A stretch of DNA of 26,999 nt from Porphyromonadaceae bacterium UBA7042 (GTDB taxonomy: Bacteria; Bacteroidota; Bacteroidia; Bacteroidales; Muribaculaceae). The notes under the pieces were generated by a model that did no database searches, had not been told where the DNA came from, and worked only from the letters and a program-made list of their open reading frames with translations. The position numbers and the translations under genes were made by a program. Location of the stretch: assembly GCA_002494015.1 (NCBI GenBank), contig DLAR01000089.1, positions 1 through 26,999 on the forward strand, read 5' to 3'. Shown here piece after piece: positions 1 to 8,118 of this stretch (positions are counted from its first letter, which is position 1; each line of letters begins with the position of its first letter).

Positions 1-20
1 CATTTGTTTTTAAACAACCT

Positions 21-2654
21 CTAATTCCCGCCGAGGGGTTTGAATTCGCCCGAATTGTCGAGCTTTGCAGCCTCGGTTGCGGCCACTTGGGCGTGAACAT
101 CGCCCATAGAGATAACTTTGAGCTGTTTTTCGAAGTCGGAGCTTGACAGTGGAGTGGTCACATGGATTGTGCGCTTTGCTCCCGGAAGGATGTCAAAATA
201 ATTGTCGGAGAAGAAATTATCGATGCCATCGAGCGACATGAAGACAGCGCGGGCGAAAACGTCGGAGGCGAGGGTTACGTCATATCCGCCGTCGGCCTTG
301 GCGATGCTGATTTTCAGGTCAGGACGGCCATAGTTCATGTTTTTCTGCTTGGTTGCATATCCGACGTTGTTGTATATGCGGTCGCCGGTTGCAAACGAGG
401 TTACAAAGATGACATCGCGGCGGTCAAGGCCGTTGAGGAGGTTGCTCACCTTGTCGCGGAATATCTCGGTCGAGGTCAGAGGCTTGGCATTGAAGTTGAA
501 CGACTTCTCCCACACCGGTTTGCCGTCAAGAGTCATGGCTGTCAGCGTGAATTTCCCCTTGGCGGGAGTTCGGCGGTCGGTAACGATGTTTACTGTCAGG
601 GTGTCGTTCATCACGACGGGTGACACGAGGATGTCGTCGAGGGCATATTTCGAGTAATACTGCTGAGCTTTCCAGCGGCCGTAGTAGTCGCGGGCGGCCC
701 AAGATGCAACGGGCCAGCAGTCGTTGTGCTGCCACACGAGCGTTCCCATGCAGTGAGGCATGTCGCGGCGGTGAGCCTCAAACGCGGTCTTGATAGCATC
801 GCCCTGAAGGACAGAGCCTACATAAAGGAACGAGGGGAAATCCTCGGGACGGCGGTATTCCTGATCCATGTAGTCGCGGATGAGGCCGTTGGCGTAGGAA
901 CCGGCGCGCTGGTGGCACATCATGGCCTCGGAGGTGATGGACCAGTCGCGTTTCTGCGGAGCGTAAATCTTGACCGATTCAAACTCGGGGAAAGACTGGA
1001 ACCCGTATTCAGAGAAAAAGCGTGATTTCTCGACATTGTAGTGGCCGATAGAGTCGCGTCCGTGCCAAACGCCCCAGTAGTGGGAGTCGCCGTTTATGCC
1101 GTCGGAGGGTGTGTCCTCAAATGCAAACGGAGACGACGGGCGATAGGCGATACCGCCGCCATATTCCTTGACGACCTCGGGTAGGCAGCGGAAATACATG
1201 TCTTTGAACTGCTTGGTGGTCAGTTCCTCGACCCCTTTTTCAATATAATACTTGTGGCGGCCGCCCCATCCGTAGTATACGTCCTGACACTCGTTGTTGC
1301 CACACCACAGAGCTATCGAGCAGTGGTTGCGCAGGCGTTTTACGTTGTCGATGGCCTCTTGGCGGATATTGGCGATGAAAGCCGAGTCGGCGGGATAGGT
1401 CGAGCAAGCAAACATGAAGTCCTGCCACACGAGGATGCCGTTGCGGTCGCAGAGCTGATAGAAATAGTCGTCTTCATAGACACCGCCGCCCCATACGCGA
1501 ATCATGTTCATGTTCACGTTTTTCGCGTCGAGCACATGCTTTTCATATTTCTCGCGGGTGATGCGCGGCAGGAAGTTGTCGAGAGGCACCATGTCGACCC
1601 CCTTGGCAAATACCGGCTTGCCGTTAAGCTCAAAGTAGAGGCACATGCCGTGAGCGTCGGGCTGATGGATGAGTTTGAGCGAGCGGATGCCGATTTCCTG
1701 ATCCTGAGCCTCGACCTTGTTGCCCTCGACGCTCAGCGACGTGGTGAAGTTGTAGAGATAAGGCTCGCCGAGGCCGTTGCTCCACCACAGGCGCGGCTTG
1801 TTGACGGTGTAGTCGAGAGTGACGGTGTTGACACCCTTTTTCAGTTCGGCTTTTTTTGATGCGACCTCCTTGCCGTCGGCGGTGATGGTGATGAGCGCGT
1901 CGGGAGCGTCAACGTCGCTGCGGATTTCGACGACAGTTGAGAGCTTGGCGCGTTTGGCGTTTACATCGTCCTGAATATACTGCACGTCGCTGATTCGCTG
2001 TCCGGTCCATGTTTCGAGCTGTACGGGTCGCCAGATTCCTGAGGTGACGAGGCGGGGACCCCAGTCCCATCCGTAGTGATAGCCGGCCTTGCGGGCAAAG
2101 ATGCTCAGGGTCTTGTTGAAGATACCGCCGTTCTGCGACTGGTCGGGGCCGGTGTTGAATGTGTAGTCAAACTGGTCATATTTGGGCAAATCCACCTTTA
2201 TGGGGGAGTCAAACTGCACTTCGAGCAGGTTTTCGCCCTCTTTCAGGATACCTTTCACATTGTAGCGCCAAGTGCGGTGCATGTTGTCGGTATAGTCGAT
2301 GAGCTGGTGGTTTAGATAGATTTTGGCGTAGGTGTCGAGACCGAGGAACACGATTTCCTGATTCTCGGCATTGACCTCGTCGGTGGTCGCGGTGAAAGTG
2401 GTCTCATACCACCAGTCCTCCTTGTCGACCCACTGTACCGAGCGCTCGTTGAGCCGGAAGAAGGGGTCCTCGATGAGATCGTTGGCCATAAGGTCAGTGT
2501 GGACAGTTCCCGGGACGGTTGCGGGGAACCAGTTGTCGGAACGCTGCTGTCGGAATCGCCATTCGTCGTGAAGCTGACGGGTAGCGACCTCAGCGTTGCC
2601 GGTCAGTGCGACTGCGGCGAGTGCGAGCGCGGTGAATATGGATGCTTTTTTCAT
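21..2654 (-). CDS. Exported GH2-family beta-mannosidase
   Basis: This 877-residue protein has a Sec signal peptide (about residues 1-21, ending before AEVATRQL), so it should act in the periplasm or at the cell surface. It has the GH2 layout: N-terminal jelly-roll (about 25-215), immunoglobulin-like domain (about 216-325), TIM barrel (about 326-690) and C-terminal beta domains. Family signatures are VWGGGVYE near 387, WCGNNE with predicted acid/base Glu455, and FFSEYGFQS with predicted nucleophile Glu549. These point to beta-mannosidase rather than beta-galactosidase. The expected reaction is exo-hydrolysis of terminal beta-mannosyl residues from manno-oligosaccharides or the N-glycan core; the exact substrate is inferred. 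It starts 14 bp after the GH95 gene stop, so the two are probably co-transcribed. The window ends 20 bp past its stop, and a CAT at 1-3 could be the start codon of a third minus-strand gene, which cannot be confirmed here. Confidence 0.9.
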   Translation of the reverse strand: MKKASIFTALALAAVALTGNAEVATRQLHDEWRFRQQRSDNWFPATVPGTVHTDLMANDLIEDPFFRLNERSVQWVDKEDWWYETTFTATTDEVNAENQEIVFLGLDTYAKIYLNHQLIDYTDNMHRTWRYNVKGILKEGENLLEVQFDSPIKVDLPKYDQFDYTFNTGPDQSQNGGIFNKTLSIFARKAGYHYGWDWGPRLVTSGIWRPVQLETWTGQRISDVQYIQDDVNAKRAKLSTVVEIRSDVDAPDALITITADGKEVASKKAELKKGVNTVTLDYTVNKPRLWWSNGLGEPYLYNFTTSLSVEGNKVEAQDQEIGIRSLKLIHQPDAHGMCLYFELNGKPVFAKGVDMVPLDNFLPRITREKYEKHVLDAKNVNMNMIRVWGGGVYEDDYFYQLCDRNGILVWQDFMFACSTYPADSAFIANIRQEAIDNVKRLRNHCSIALWCGNNECQDVYYGWGGRHKYYIEKGVEELTTKQFKDMYFRCLPEVVKEYGGGIAYRPSSPFAFEDTPSDGINGDSHYWGVWHGRDSIGHYNVEKSRFFSEYGFQSFPEFESVKIYAPQKRDWSITSEAMMCHQRAGSYANGLIRDYMDQEYRRPEDFPSFLYVGSVLQGDAIKTAFEAHRRDMPHCMGTLVWQHNDCWPVASWAARDYYGRWKAQQYYSKYALDDILVSPVVMNDTLTVNIVTDRRTPAKGKFTLTAMTLDGKPVWEKSFNFNAKPLTSTEIFRDKVSNLLNGLDRRDVIFVTSFATGDRIYNNVGYATKQKNMNYGRPDLKISIAKADGGYDVTLASDVFARAVFMSLDGIDNFFSDNYFDILPGAKRTIHVTTPLSSSDFEKQLKVISMGDVHAQVAATEAAKLDNSGEFKPLGGN

Positions 2655-2668
2655 TTAAGCGTACTGAT

Positions 2669-5068
2669 TTAGAAGTTGATATTGAGTTTCTGTCCTTGTT
2701 TCATGGACACTTTCATTTTGCCGTCTACAACCTTGCCTTTGTATTCCTTGTCGTCAAGGGTGATAGAGGGGAGATTTCCGTCGGGGATGAGGAGGCTGAA
2801 CGAGGTGTCGCGGCCGGCACGGAGTTCGGCATTGTTCATTTTTCCGTCCTTCCAAGCGAGGTCGGCCTCGATAGCGCCCTGAGCGCACACGCCGCGCATT
2901 TCGCCGTCGGGCCATGCCGAGGGGAGGGCGGGGAGGAGCTCGATGAATCCGTCATGGCTCTGGATGAGCATGTCGCACATACCTGCAACGCTGCCCTCGG
3001 TCGCGTCAAAGCTGAAAATGTCCTCGGGTGCTCCTGCCACGCCCTTGGGCGAGACGGTCATGAGGTTTTCGCGGGTGAAGGTTTTGAACAGGTTCTGAAG
3101 CCAACCGTGGGCGCGGTCGCCGTCTTTGAGGAACGCGTGGAAACAGAGCATGTTGGCAGTGCTCCACTCGGTGTCTTCCCATCCGCTTGAGGCTGTCTGG
3201 GCGGCGAGCGATTTCTTTGCAGCCTCCATCAGGTCAGGTGATTTGGTATAGGACATCTGTCCGAAGGGATAGAGGGAGTGGATGTGGGATGAGTGGCGGT
3301 GGGAGGGGTCGCTGCGGTGAACGTCGAGCAGCCATTCCTTGATTTGGCCGTCGTTGCCGATGGCGAGAGGGGGGAGGCGCTTGATGTCTTTTTCGAGTCG
3401 TGCGCGGAATTTTTTGTCCACGTTGAGGATTTTGGATGACTCGATGCAGGCGGTGTAAATCTGATAGACGATGGCGCGGTCGAGTGTGGGCATCATGGAT
3501 GCGGGATAGTGGTTGCCGTCGGGGCCGATAAAGCCGTTTTCGGGGGATATGCCGGGACCGGTCACGAGGTAGCCGGTGTTGGGGTCTTCGACCATGTAGT
3601 CCATGTAGAACTCGGCACAACTCTTGAGCAGCGGGTAGCCGGTAGAGCGCAGGTAGTCAGTGTCGAGCGTGTAGAGATAGTGGCTCCAAAGCTCGGTGGC
3701 AAGCCAAGCGCCGGCCGAGGGGAACAAGGCCCATCCAACATACCCGCCGGGAGCGGTGAAACCCCAAGGGTTGGTGATGGTGTGGGCACACCATCCGCCG
3801 CAGCCGTAGAGTTTTGACGCGGTTTCCGAGCCGTATTTTGCAAGCAGTTCCACATATTTGAACATCGGAACGTTACACTCGGCAAGGTTGGCGCGGTTAG
3901 GTGACCAGTAATTCTGATTGACGTTCATGTCGAGGTGGTAGTCGCAGGTCCATGCCATCTGGCAGGCGAGGTTGTCGTTCCAGATACCCTGAAGGTTGGA
4001 GGCGAGAGGGGAATTGGGACGCGACGAGGCAATCTGCATGTAGCGGCCATACTGGAAGAAAAGAGCGTCGAAGTCGGGGTCGACGGCTCCATTCTTGGCG
4101 AGGCGCAGACGTACGTCGGTCGGGAGTTTCGAGCCGTCCTTGTCGCCGAGTCTGATTGACATGCGGTTGAACAGGTTGGAGTGGTCGGCCATAGTGTTGG
4201 CTTTAAGAGTGTTGAATCCAAGTGTCGCGGCGTTGGCTGTTGTCTTGCGCACGTCTGCCGCATAGTCGGGATTGTCAAAGTCAGTGCGCACATCTATATA
4301 TATAGTAACCTCGTCGGCACCCGAGACTTTCACTCCCTTGTCGGTCGCGGTTATTTTTCCGCCGCATGCATCGAGTTTCAGGTTTCCGGCAAAATTCACG
4401 CCTCCGGGGCCAAACATCGGGTAATCTACCTTGCCGTCGAGATATATCCCGTCGGAAGTATGGGAGAGATTTGACTCGCGTAGAAGGTCGGTGCCGAGAG
4501 TCATTGTGATGGCACCCTTGCGGTCGGCCGATATTCTGACGGCCATTACATCGTCGGGGTAGTCACAGATGTATTCGCGCGTATAAGTGACACCGCCACG
4601 CTTGAATGAGGTGGTTGCCACGGCTGTTTCAAGGTTCAGTTCGCGGCGGTAGTCGCTGACTGTCGTTCCGGGATATTCAAAGTCGAGCACCATTTCGCCT
4701 AAAGGGAGGTGGGTGCCGAAAGAGTTGTTGCTGCCTGAGAGATATCTGGCTGTCAGCTCGTTTCCGAGGGCGAGGTTTCCGTCAAAAAAAGCTTTGCGTA
4801 TTTCGGCAAGACGTTCCGGGCCGCAGCCGTCGTTCTGCAACGTGTCGCGCTGTCCGGCCCAGAGGGTGACCTCGTTGAGGGCGATGCGGTCGCGGTCGAT
4901 TCCTCCGAAAATCATGGCACCGATTCGGCCGTTACCGAGCGGAGCCGCTTCCATCCACTCCTTGGCCGGGGTCTGATACCATAATTTAGGAGTTGATATT
5001 TGAGCCTGTGCTGTCATTGCCGATGCGGCGATAAGGGCAGTGACAAAAATCTTTAGATTTAGGTTCAT
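2669..5068 (-). CDS. Exported GH95-family alpha-L-fucosidase / alpha-L-galactosidase
   Basis: The protein has 799 residues and a signal peptide ending near AQA (residue 22). The N-terminal beta domain begins with the family pattern WxxALPLGNG-like WMEAAPLGNGRIG (38-50). An (alpha/alpha)6 barrel follows, and a C-terminal beta domain is predicted after about residue 705. Comparing with my memory of the Bifidobacterium AfcA active site, I place Asn382 (in DMNVNQNYW), Glu510 (in ISPEN) and Asp688 (in FSFDATEG) as catalytic or water-activating residues. Two positions differ from the usual fucosidase motif YTxNxN. Here it reads YHLDMN, giving His378 in place of Thr and Asp380 in place of the first Asn. 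The His is associated with alpha-L-galactosidase activity in this family, so fucose specificity is not assured. It is the first gene of the minus-strand pair and starts 406 bp from the divergent FAS1/Sus operon, which suggests joint regulation. Confidence 0.88.
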   Translation of the reverse strand: MNLNLKIFVTALIAASAMTAQAQISTPKLWYQTPAKEWMEAAPLGNGRIGAMIFGGIDRDRIALNEVTLWAGQRDTLQNDGCGPERLAEIRKAFFDGNLALGNELTARYLSGSNNSFGTHLPLGEMVLDFEYPGTTVSDYRRELNLETAVATTSFKRGGVTYTREYICDYPDDVMAVRISADRKGAITMTLGTDLLRESNLSHTSDGIYLDGKVDYPMFGPGGVNFAGNLKLDACGGKITATDKGVKVSGADEVTIYIDVRTDFDNPDYAADVRKTTANAATLGFNTLKANTMADHSNLFNRMSIRLGDKDGSKLPTDVRLRLAKNGAVDPDFDALFFQYGRYMQIASSRPNSPLASNLQGIWNDNLACQMAWTCDYHLDMNVNQNYWSPNRANLAECNVPMFKYVELLAKYGSETASKLYGCGGWCAHTITNPWGFTAPGGYVGWALFPSAGAWLATELWSHYLYTLDTDYLRSTGYPLLKSCAEFYMDYMVEDPNTGYLVTGPGISPENGFIGPDGNHYPASMMPTLDRAIVYQIYTACIESSKILNVDKKFRARLEKDIKRLPPLAIGNDGQIKEWLLDVHRSDPSHRHSSHIHSLYPFGQMSYTKSPDLMEAAKKSLAAQTASSGWEDTEWSTANMLCFHAFLKDGDRAHGWLQNLFKTFTRENLMTVSPKGVAGAPEDIFSFDATEGSVAGMCDMLIQSHDGFIELLPALPSAWPDGEMRGVCAQGAIEADLAWKDGKMNNAELRAGRDTSFSLLIPDGNLPSITLDDKEYKGKVVDGKMKVSMKQGQKLNINF

Positions 5069-5129
5069 GGTGAATTTATAAAATTTAATTAAAATTTAGA
5101 TCCGATTTAATTGAGTAATATCGACAATG

Positions 5130-5137
5130 CAAAGGTA
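5130..5137 (-). promoter_or_regulatory. Candidate -7 box (TACCTTTG) for the GH95-GH2 pair
   Basis: Read on the minus strand, this is a full match to the Bacteroidota -7 consensus TAnnTTTG. It lies about 60 bp upstream of the GH95 start codon and would give a leader of roughly 55 nt. No clear TTTG is visible 19-21 bp further upstream, so the site may depend on an activator or may be fortuitous. Confidence 0.5.
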
Positions 5138-5223
5138 TATTTAATGTATAAGATATATTTTAGTAAATTCATCATTATATGGAAAATTTGGAGAAAAGCG
5201 ATGTGGTCTTTAAATCAGGTGTA

Positions 5224-5280
5224 TTTGGGGCTGAAAATGGTCATCACGGGTCGAAATGATAATTTTGGGTCAGAAAATGA
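5224..5280. repeat. Imperfect direct repeats, possible operator
   Basis: TTTGGGGCTGAAAATGG (5224-5240) and TTTGGGTCAGAAAATGA (5264-5280) match at 14 of 17 positions and lie exactly 40 bp apart. A third, shorter copy (GGGTCGAAATGA, 5248-5259) sits between them, giving a period of about 20 bp, or two helical turns. This spacing fits a dimeric regulator binding one face of the DNA. The regulator is not in the window. Confidence 0.5.
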
Positions 5281-5374
5281 AACAAATGCGTAAAACGCCC
5301 GCGATTAAGCTGTTAATGAGGCAAATGTGTTGTGAAATTCTAAAATAATGCTAAAACGAGGTTGAAAAAGTGAT

Positions 5375-5382
5375 TAAATTTG
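5375..5382 (+). promoter_or_regulatory. Candidate -7 box (TAAATTTG) for the FAS1/Sus operon
   Basis: TAAATTTG followed by C matches the Bacteroidota -7 consensus. It would place the transcript start near 5388 and leave a leader of about 87 nt before the ATG at 5475. No good -33 TTTG is seen. A second match, TAATTTTG at 5260-5267, overlaps one of the direct repeats and is a less likely alternative. Confidence 0.45.
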
Positions 5383-5474
5383 CCGCTGTAAAACGTGAGA
5401 GGAGCATCCCCGCTTTCTCCACCTTGATACCATCGAAATACAAAATTCAAAAAAATAATCTAAACCAAGTCACA

Positions 5475-8087
5475 ATGCATGTGAAACCGACAAGAAAACT
5501 TGCAAAGGTAATTGTGATGCTGATGCTTGCGCAGGGCGTGACCTCATTGAGTTCATGTTCTGACGACTATATTTATGACGACAAGCAACCCGACAACTTG
5601 GGCGAAAGCATCTATGGCTATCTGAAATCACAGAACAATTTCACTTATGCTACCCGCCTTATCGACGACCTCGGCTATACCGAAGTGTTGTCCAAGACCG
5701 GCAGTAAGACACTGTTCCCGGCAACCGACGAAGCCTACGAGCGCTTTTTCAATGACAACGTCTTCGGTGCCCGCAGCTATGACGAGCTGACTCCGGCACA
5801 GAAACGCCTGATCATGAACTCCAGCATGATCAACATGGCCTATCTGACCGACATGCTTCCCAATGTCGCAAATTCATCGGGAGAAATGAGCTCGGGCGCC
5901 GGTCTCGCTTTGCGGCGTTACACATCGGGTTCCTATCTTGACTCGATAACGGCGGTCGGCAGCACCGATGTCATCGACACTCGTTTCTGGTCGCGTTTCA
6001 AGGGCAAAAAGCTGTTCCTCGCCCAGAATCCCGCGATGATGATTCATTTCACTCCCCAGTACATGGCGACGAGCGAGATGAGCGCGAGCGATTTCAACAC
6101 GATTTTCGGGATGACACCGTCGAGCGGTGACATTTATATCGACAATGTGAAGATGGCTGAGGGTGACATCATCTGCAAAAACGGCTACATCCATGTGATG
6201 GACGAGGTGATACTTCCCTCGTCGACAATGGCTCAGGTTATTGACACCCAGAGTGATACCAAGATATTTAAGAACATACTCGACAAGTTCTGCGCACCCT
6301 ACTATGATGCGGGAATCGACAAGGCGGTGAAAGACTACTATAACGGCTCGACCCCCTTGCGTCCTGTCATCGAGGGAATGGGAGAGAATGACTCGGTATT
6401 CATCAAGCGTTATTTTACCGAGGGTGTCTCGGCCGGGCCCAACGGCGAGAACCTTTCCCGTTACGGTCTCTTGTACTACGACCCCAACGACCCCAACTAT
6501 TCGAGCAGCAGCGCCGAGCAGGACATGGGCGTTATGTTTGTTCCGTCCGATGTCGCCATGGAGGAATATTTCTATGGCAGCGAGGGTGGTTATCTTCGAG
6601 ACTCTTACGGCTCGTGGGACAACGTGCCGACCGACATTCTGGCGATGTTTGTCAAAAATCATCAGAAAAAATCGTTTAAATCATCTCTGCCTCACTTGTG
6701 GAGCAACATCACTGACGAGACGAGCTATCCCCTTAACATAACTGAAAGCAATATCGTGCGCGTCATCCCCGCCAACAACGGTATCGTGTATGTTATTAAC
6801 AAGGTATTGCCCCCGATTGATTACAAAGGTGTGTATGCGGCCACCCTGACCGCCGACAACACTCAGGTCATGAAGTGGGCCATCACTGATGACTGGTCAG
6901 ACCTCGGCGATTCTCAGGCGATGCGTTTCTATATGTATCTGCGCTCGATGGAGAATATGTACAATCTGCTTGTTCCGACTGACGAGGCATTCCATTCCTA
7001 CCGCGACCCCATTTCGTGGGCGCTTGGCGGCAGCAGCCGTGAAATCTGGGACTTCTATTATTCAGGCATTGACGGCCGTGTCCTTGCCGATGCCTATCCC
7101 GCCGACGAGAACGGCGCTGTGACCGGTCCCCGCAAGCGCACAATCCGCGACATATCCATCATCCGCAACCGCATGCGCGACATTCTCGACATGCTCATTG
7201 TCGTGGGTGACAACGATGACAATGTCCTTTCGGGATATGTCAACGACGGTTCGGCAAGCTACTTCCTGACCAAGGGCGGCTCAACCATCGGAGTCAACGG
7301 CAGCGGCAACAATGTTTCCTTCTTCGGCGGCGGAGACCGCGACCTGTCACTTCCCGCCTCGGGGGTTGAAAGCATCGGCGGCCGCCCCTGTATCTATGAC
7401 TCGCAGAACGGGCGCACATTCTTCATCGACCGCCTCCTCCACGACCCGGCTAAAAGTGTATATGACGCGCTCGGCGCGCATCCCGAGTTCCAAGAGTTCT
7501 TTGACTTGTGCCGCGGCGACGGAATGGTCTCATCAATGTTTGAGAAAGATCCTGACTTTGAGGATATTTTCTCTACCAAGCTGACCGAGACTTCTTCGGG
7601 TGTCGGTGTCGTTGTCAATTCGTTCAACAACTTCCGTTACACCGTCCTCGTCCCCACCAACGAGGCCGTGCGCAAAGCCATTGCCGAAGATCCCAAGCTC
7701 TTTACATGGGACGAAATCGCCCTTGATGACAACATTGATACCAAGAAAGCCAAAGCTCTCTACCTGCTCAAGTTCCTGCGTTATCATTTTGTCGACAATT
7801 CGGCCTATATCTCGGGCAAGACTTACGGCCCGCTCAATTATGAGACAGGTGCCCGAAATTCTTATGACAAGTTCCACAAGGTAGCCCTGCAGAGTGACGG
7901 CTCGATGCTGACCGTCACCGACGAGCAGGGACACCGCGCCAATGTCGTGACCACCGGTGGCCTCTACAATATCATGGCCCGCGACCTGATTGTCAACAAC
8001 AAGGATGCCTCGGCCGCAACTCAGATAACCTCGTCGTCACGCGCAGTCATCCATCAGATTGACCGAGTGCTGAATTATAAAGATTAA
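5475..8087 (+). CDS. Surface lipoprotein with four FAS1 (fasciclin) domains
   Basis: I chose the ATG at 5475 (870 residues). The upstream in-frame start at 5370 would overlap the candidate promoter and add 35 residues ahead of the lipoprotein signal. From 5475 the protein begins MHVKPTRK, then has a hydrophobic stretch and lipobox LSSC with acylated Cys28, followed by SDDY. Four FAS1 repeats are visible (about 44-250, 262-448, 455-658 and 660-868). Each has an H1-type motif (TLFPATDEAYERF 79, VMFVPSDVAMEEYF 353, YNLLVPTDEAFHSY 496, YTVLVPTNEAVRKA 722) and a closing YH-type motif (NGYIHVMDEVILP, NGIVYVINKVLPP, NGRTFFIDRLLHD, RAVIHQIDRVLNY). FAS1 domains generally mediate adhesion or ligand binding. 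As first gene of the operon, 31 bp before susC, it is probably a surface glycan-binding or scaffold partner of the transporter. That role is inferred. No catalytic signature is seen. Confidence 0.85.
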   Translation: MHVKPTRKLAKVIVMLMLAQGVTSLSSCSDDYIYDDKQPDNLGESIYGYLKSQNNFTYATRLIDDLGYTEVLSKTGSKTLFPATDEAYERFFNDNVFGARSYDELTPAQKRLIMNSSMINMAYLTDMLPNVANSSGEMSSGAGLALRRYTSGSYLDSITAVGSTDVIDTRFWSRFKGKKLFLAQNPAMMIHFTPQYMATSEMSASDFNTIFGMTPSSGDIYIDNVKMAEGDIICKNGYIHVMDEVILPSSTMAQVIDTQSDTKIFKNILDKFCAPYYDAGIDKAVKDYYNGSTPLRPVIEGMGENDSVFIKRYFTEGVSAGPNGENLSRYGLLYYDPNDPNYSSSSAEQDMGVMFVPSDVAMEEYFYGSEGGYLRDSYGSWDNVPTDILAMFVKNHQKKSFKSSLPHLWSNITDETSYPLNITESNIVRVIPANNGIVYVINKVLPPIDYKGVYAATLTADNTQVMKWAITDDWSDLGDSQAMRFYMYLRSMENMYNLLVPTDEAFHSYRDPISWALGGSSREIWDFYYSGIDGRVLADAYPADENGAVTGPRKRTIRDISIIRNRMRDILDMLIVVGDNDDNVLSGYVNDGSASYFLTKGGSTIGVNGSGNNVSFFGGGDRDLSLPASGVESIGGRPCIYDSQNGRTFFIDRLLHDPAKSVYDALGAHPEFQEFFDLCRGDGMVSSMFEKDPDFEDIFSTKLTETSSGVGVVVNSFNNFRYTVLVPTNEAVRKAIAEDPKLFTWDEIALDDNIDTKKAKALYLLKFLRYHFVDNSAYISGKTYGPLNYETGARNSYDKFHKVALQSDGSMLTVTDEQGHRANVVTTGGLYNIMARDLIVNNKDASAATQITSSSRAVIHQIDRVLNYKD

Positions 8088-8118
8088 CCATTCATTAGCC
8101 AATACATTCACTACCAAA

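Larger units (their letters stand above)
5069..5474. other. AT-rich divergent control region between hydrolase pair and FAS1/Sus operon
   Basis: This is the largest gene-free stretch in the window. It is much more AT-rich than the flanking coding DNA. It holds a -7-like box for each direction (5130-5137 minus, 5375-5382 plus) and a cluster of imperfect direct repeats at 5224-5280. I see no RNA gene and no convincing small protein in it. A weak 60-codon frame at 5111-5293 overlaps the promoter elements and looks spurious. Confidence 0.75.

Noticed and set aside
1..20. Start of a third minus-strand gene (CAT at 1-3)
   Set aside because: A single start codon 17 bp after the GH2 stop is suggestive of an operon but there is no coding sequence in the window to support it.
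1254..1859. 201-codon frame antisense to the GH2 gene, and similar long antisense frames elsewhere
   Set aside because: These are shadow frames created by GC-rich codon bias opposite well-supported genes; they lack domain patterns and start context.
5260..5267. TAATTTTG as the main plus-strand promoter
   Set aside because: It has no -33 element at proper spacing and is embedded in the direct-repeat array; the 5375 box is nearer the gene.
5111..5293. 60-codon open frame in the divergent control region
   Set aside because: It starts at TTG, overlaps both a promoter box and the direct repeats, and has no recognisable features; it is probably chance in AT-rich DNA.
5370..5474. Longer start (35 extra residues) for the four-domain FAS1 protein
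   Set aside because: It would begin before the candidate -7 box at 5375 and place a non-hydrophobic stretch ahead of a clear lipoprotein signal, so ATG 5475 is preferred.
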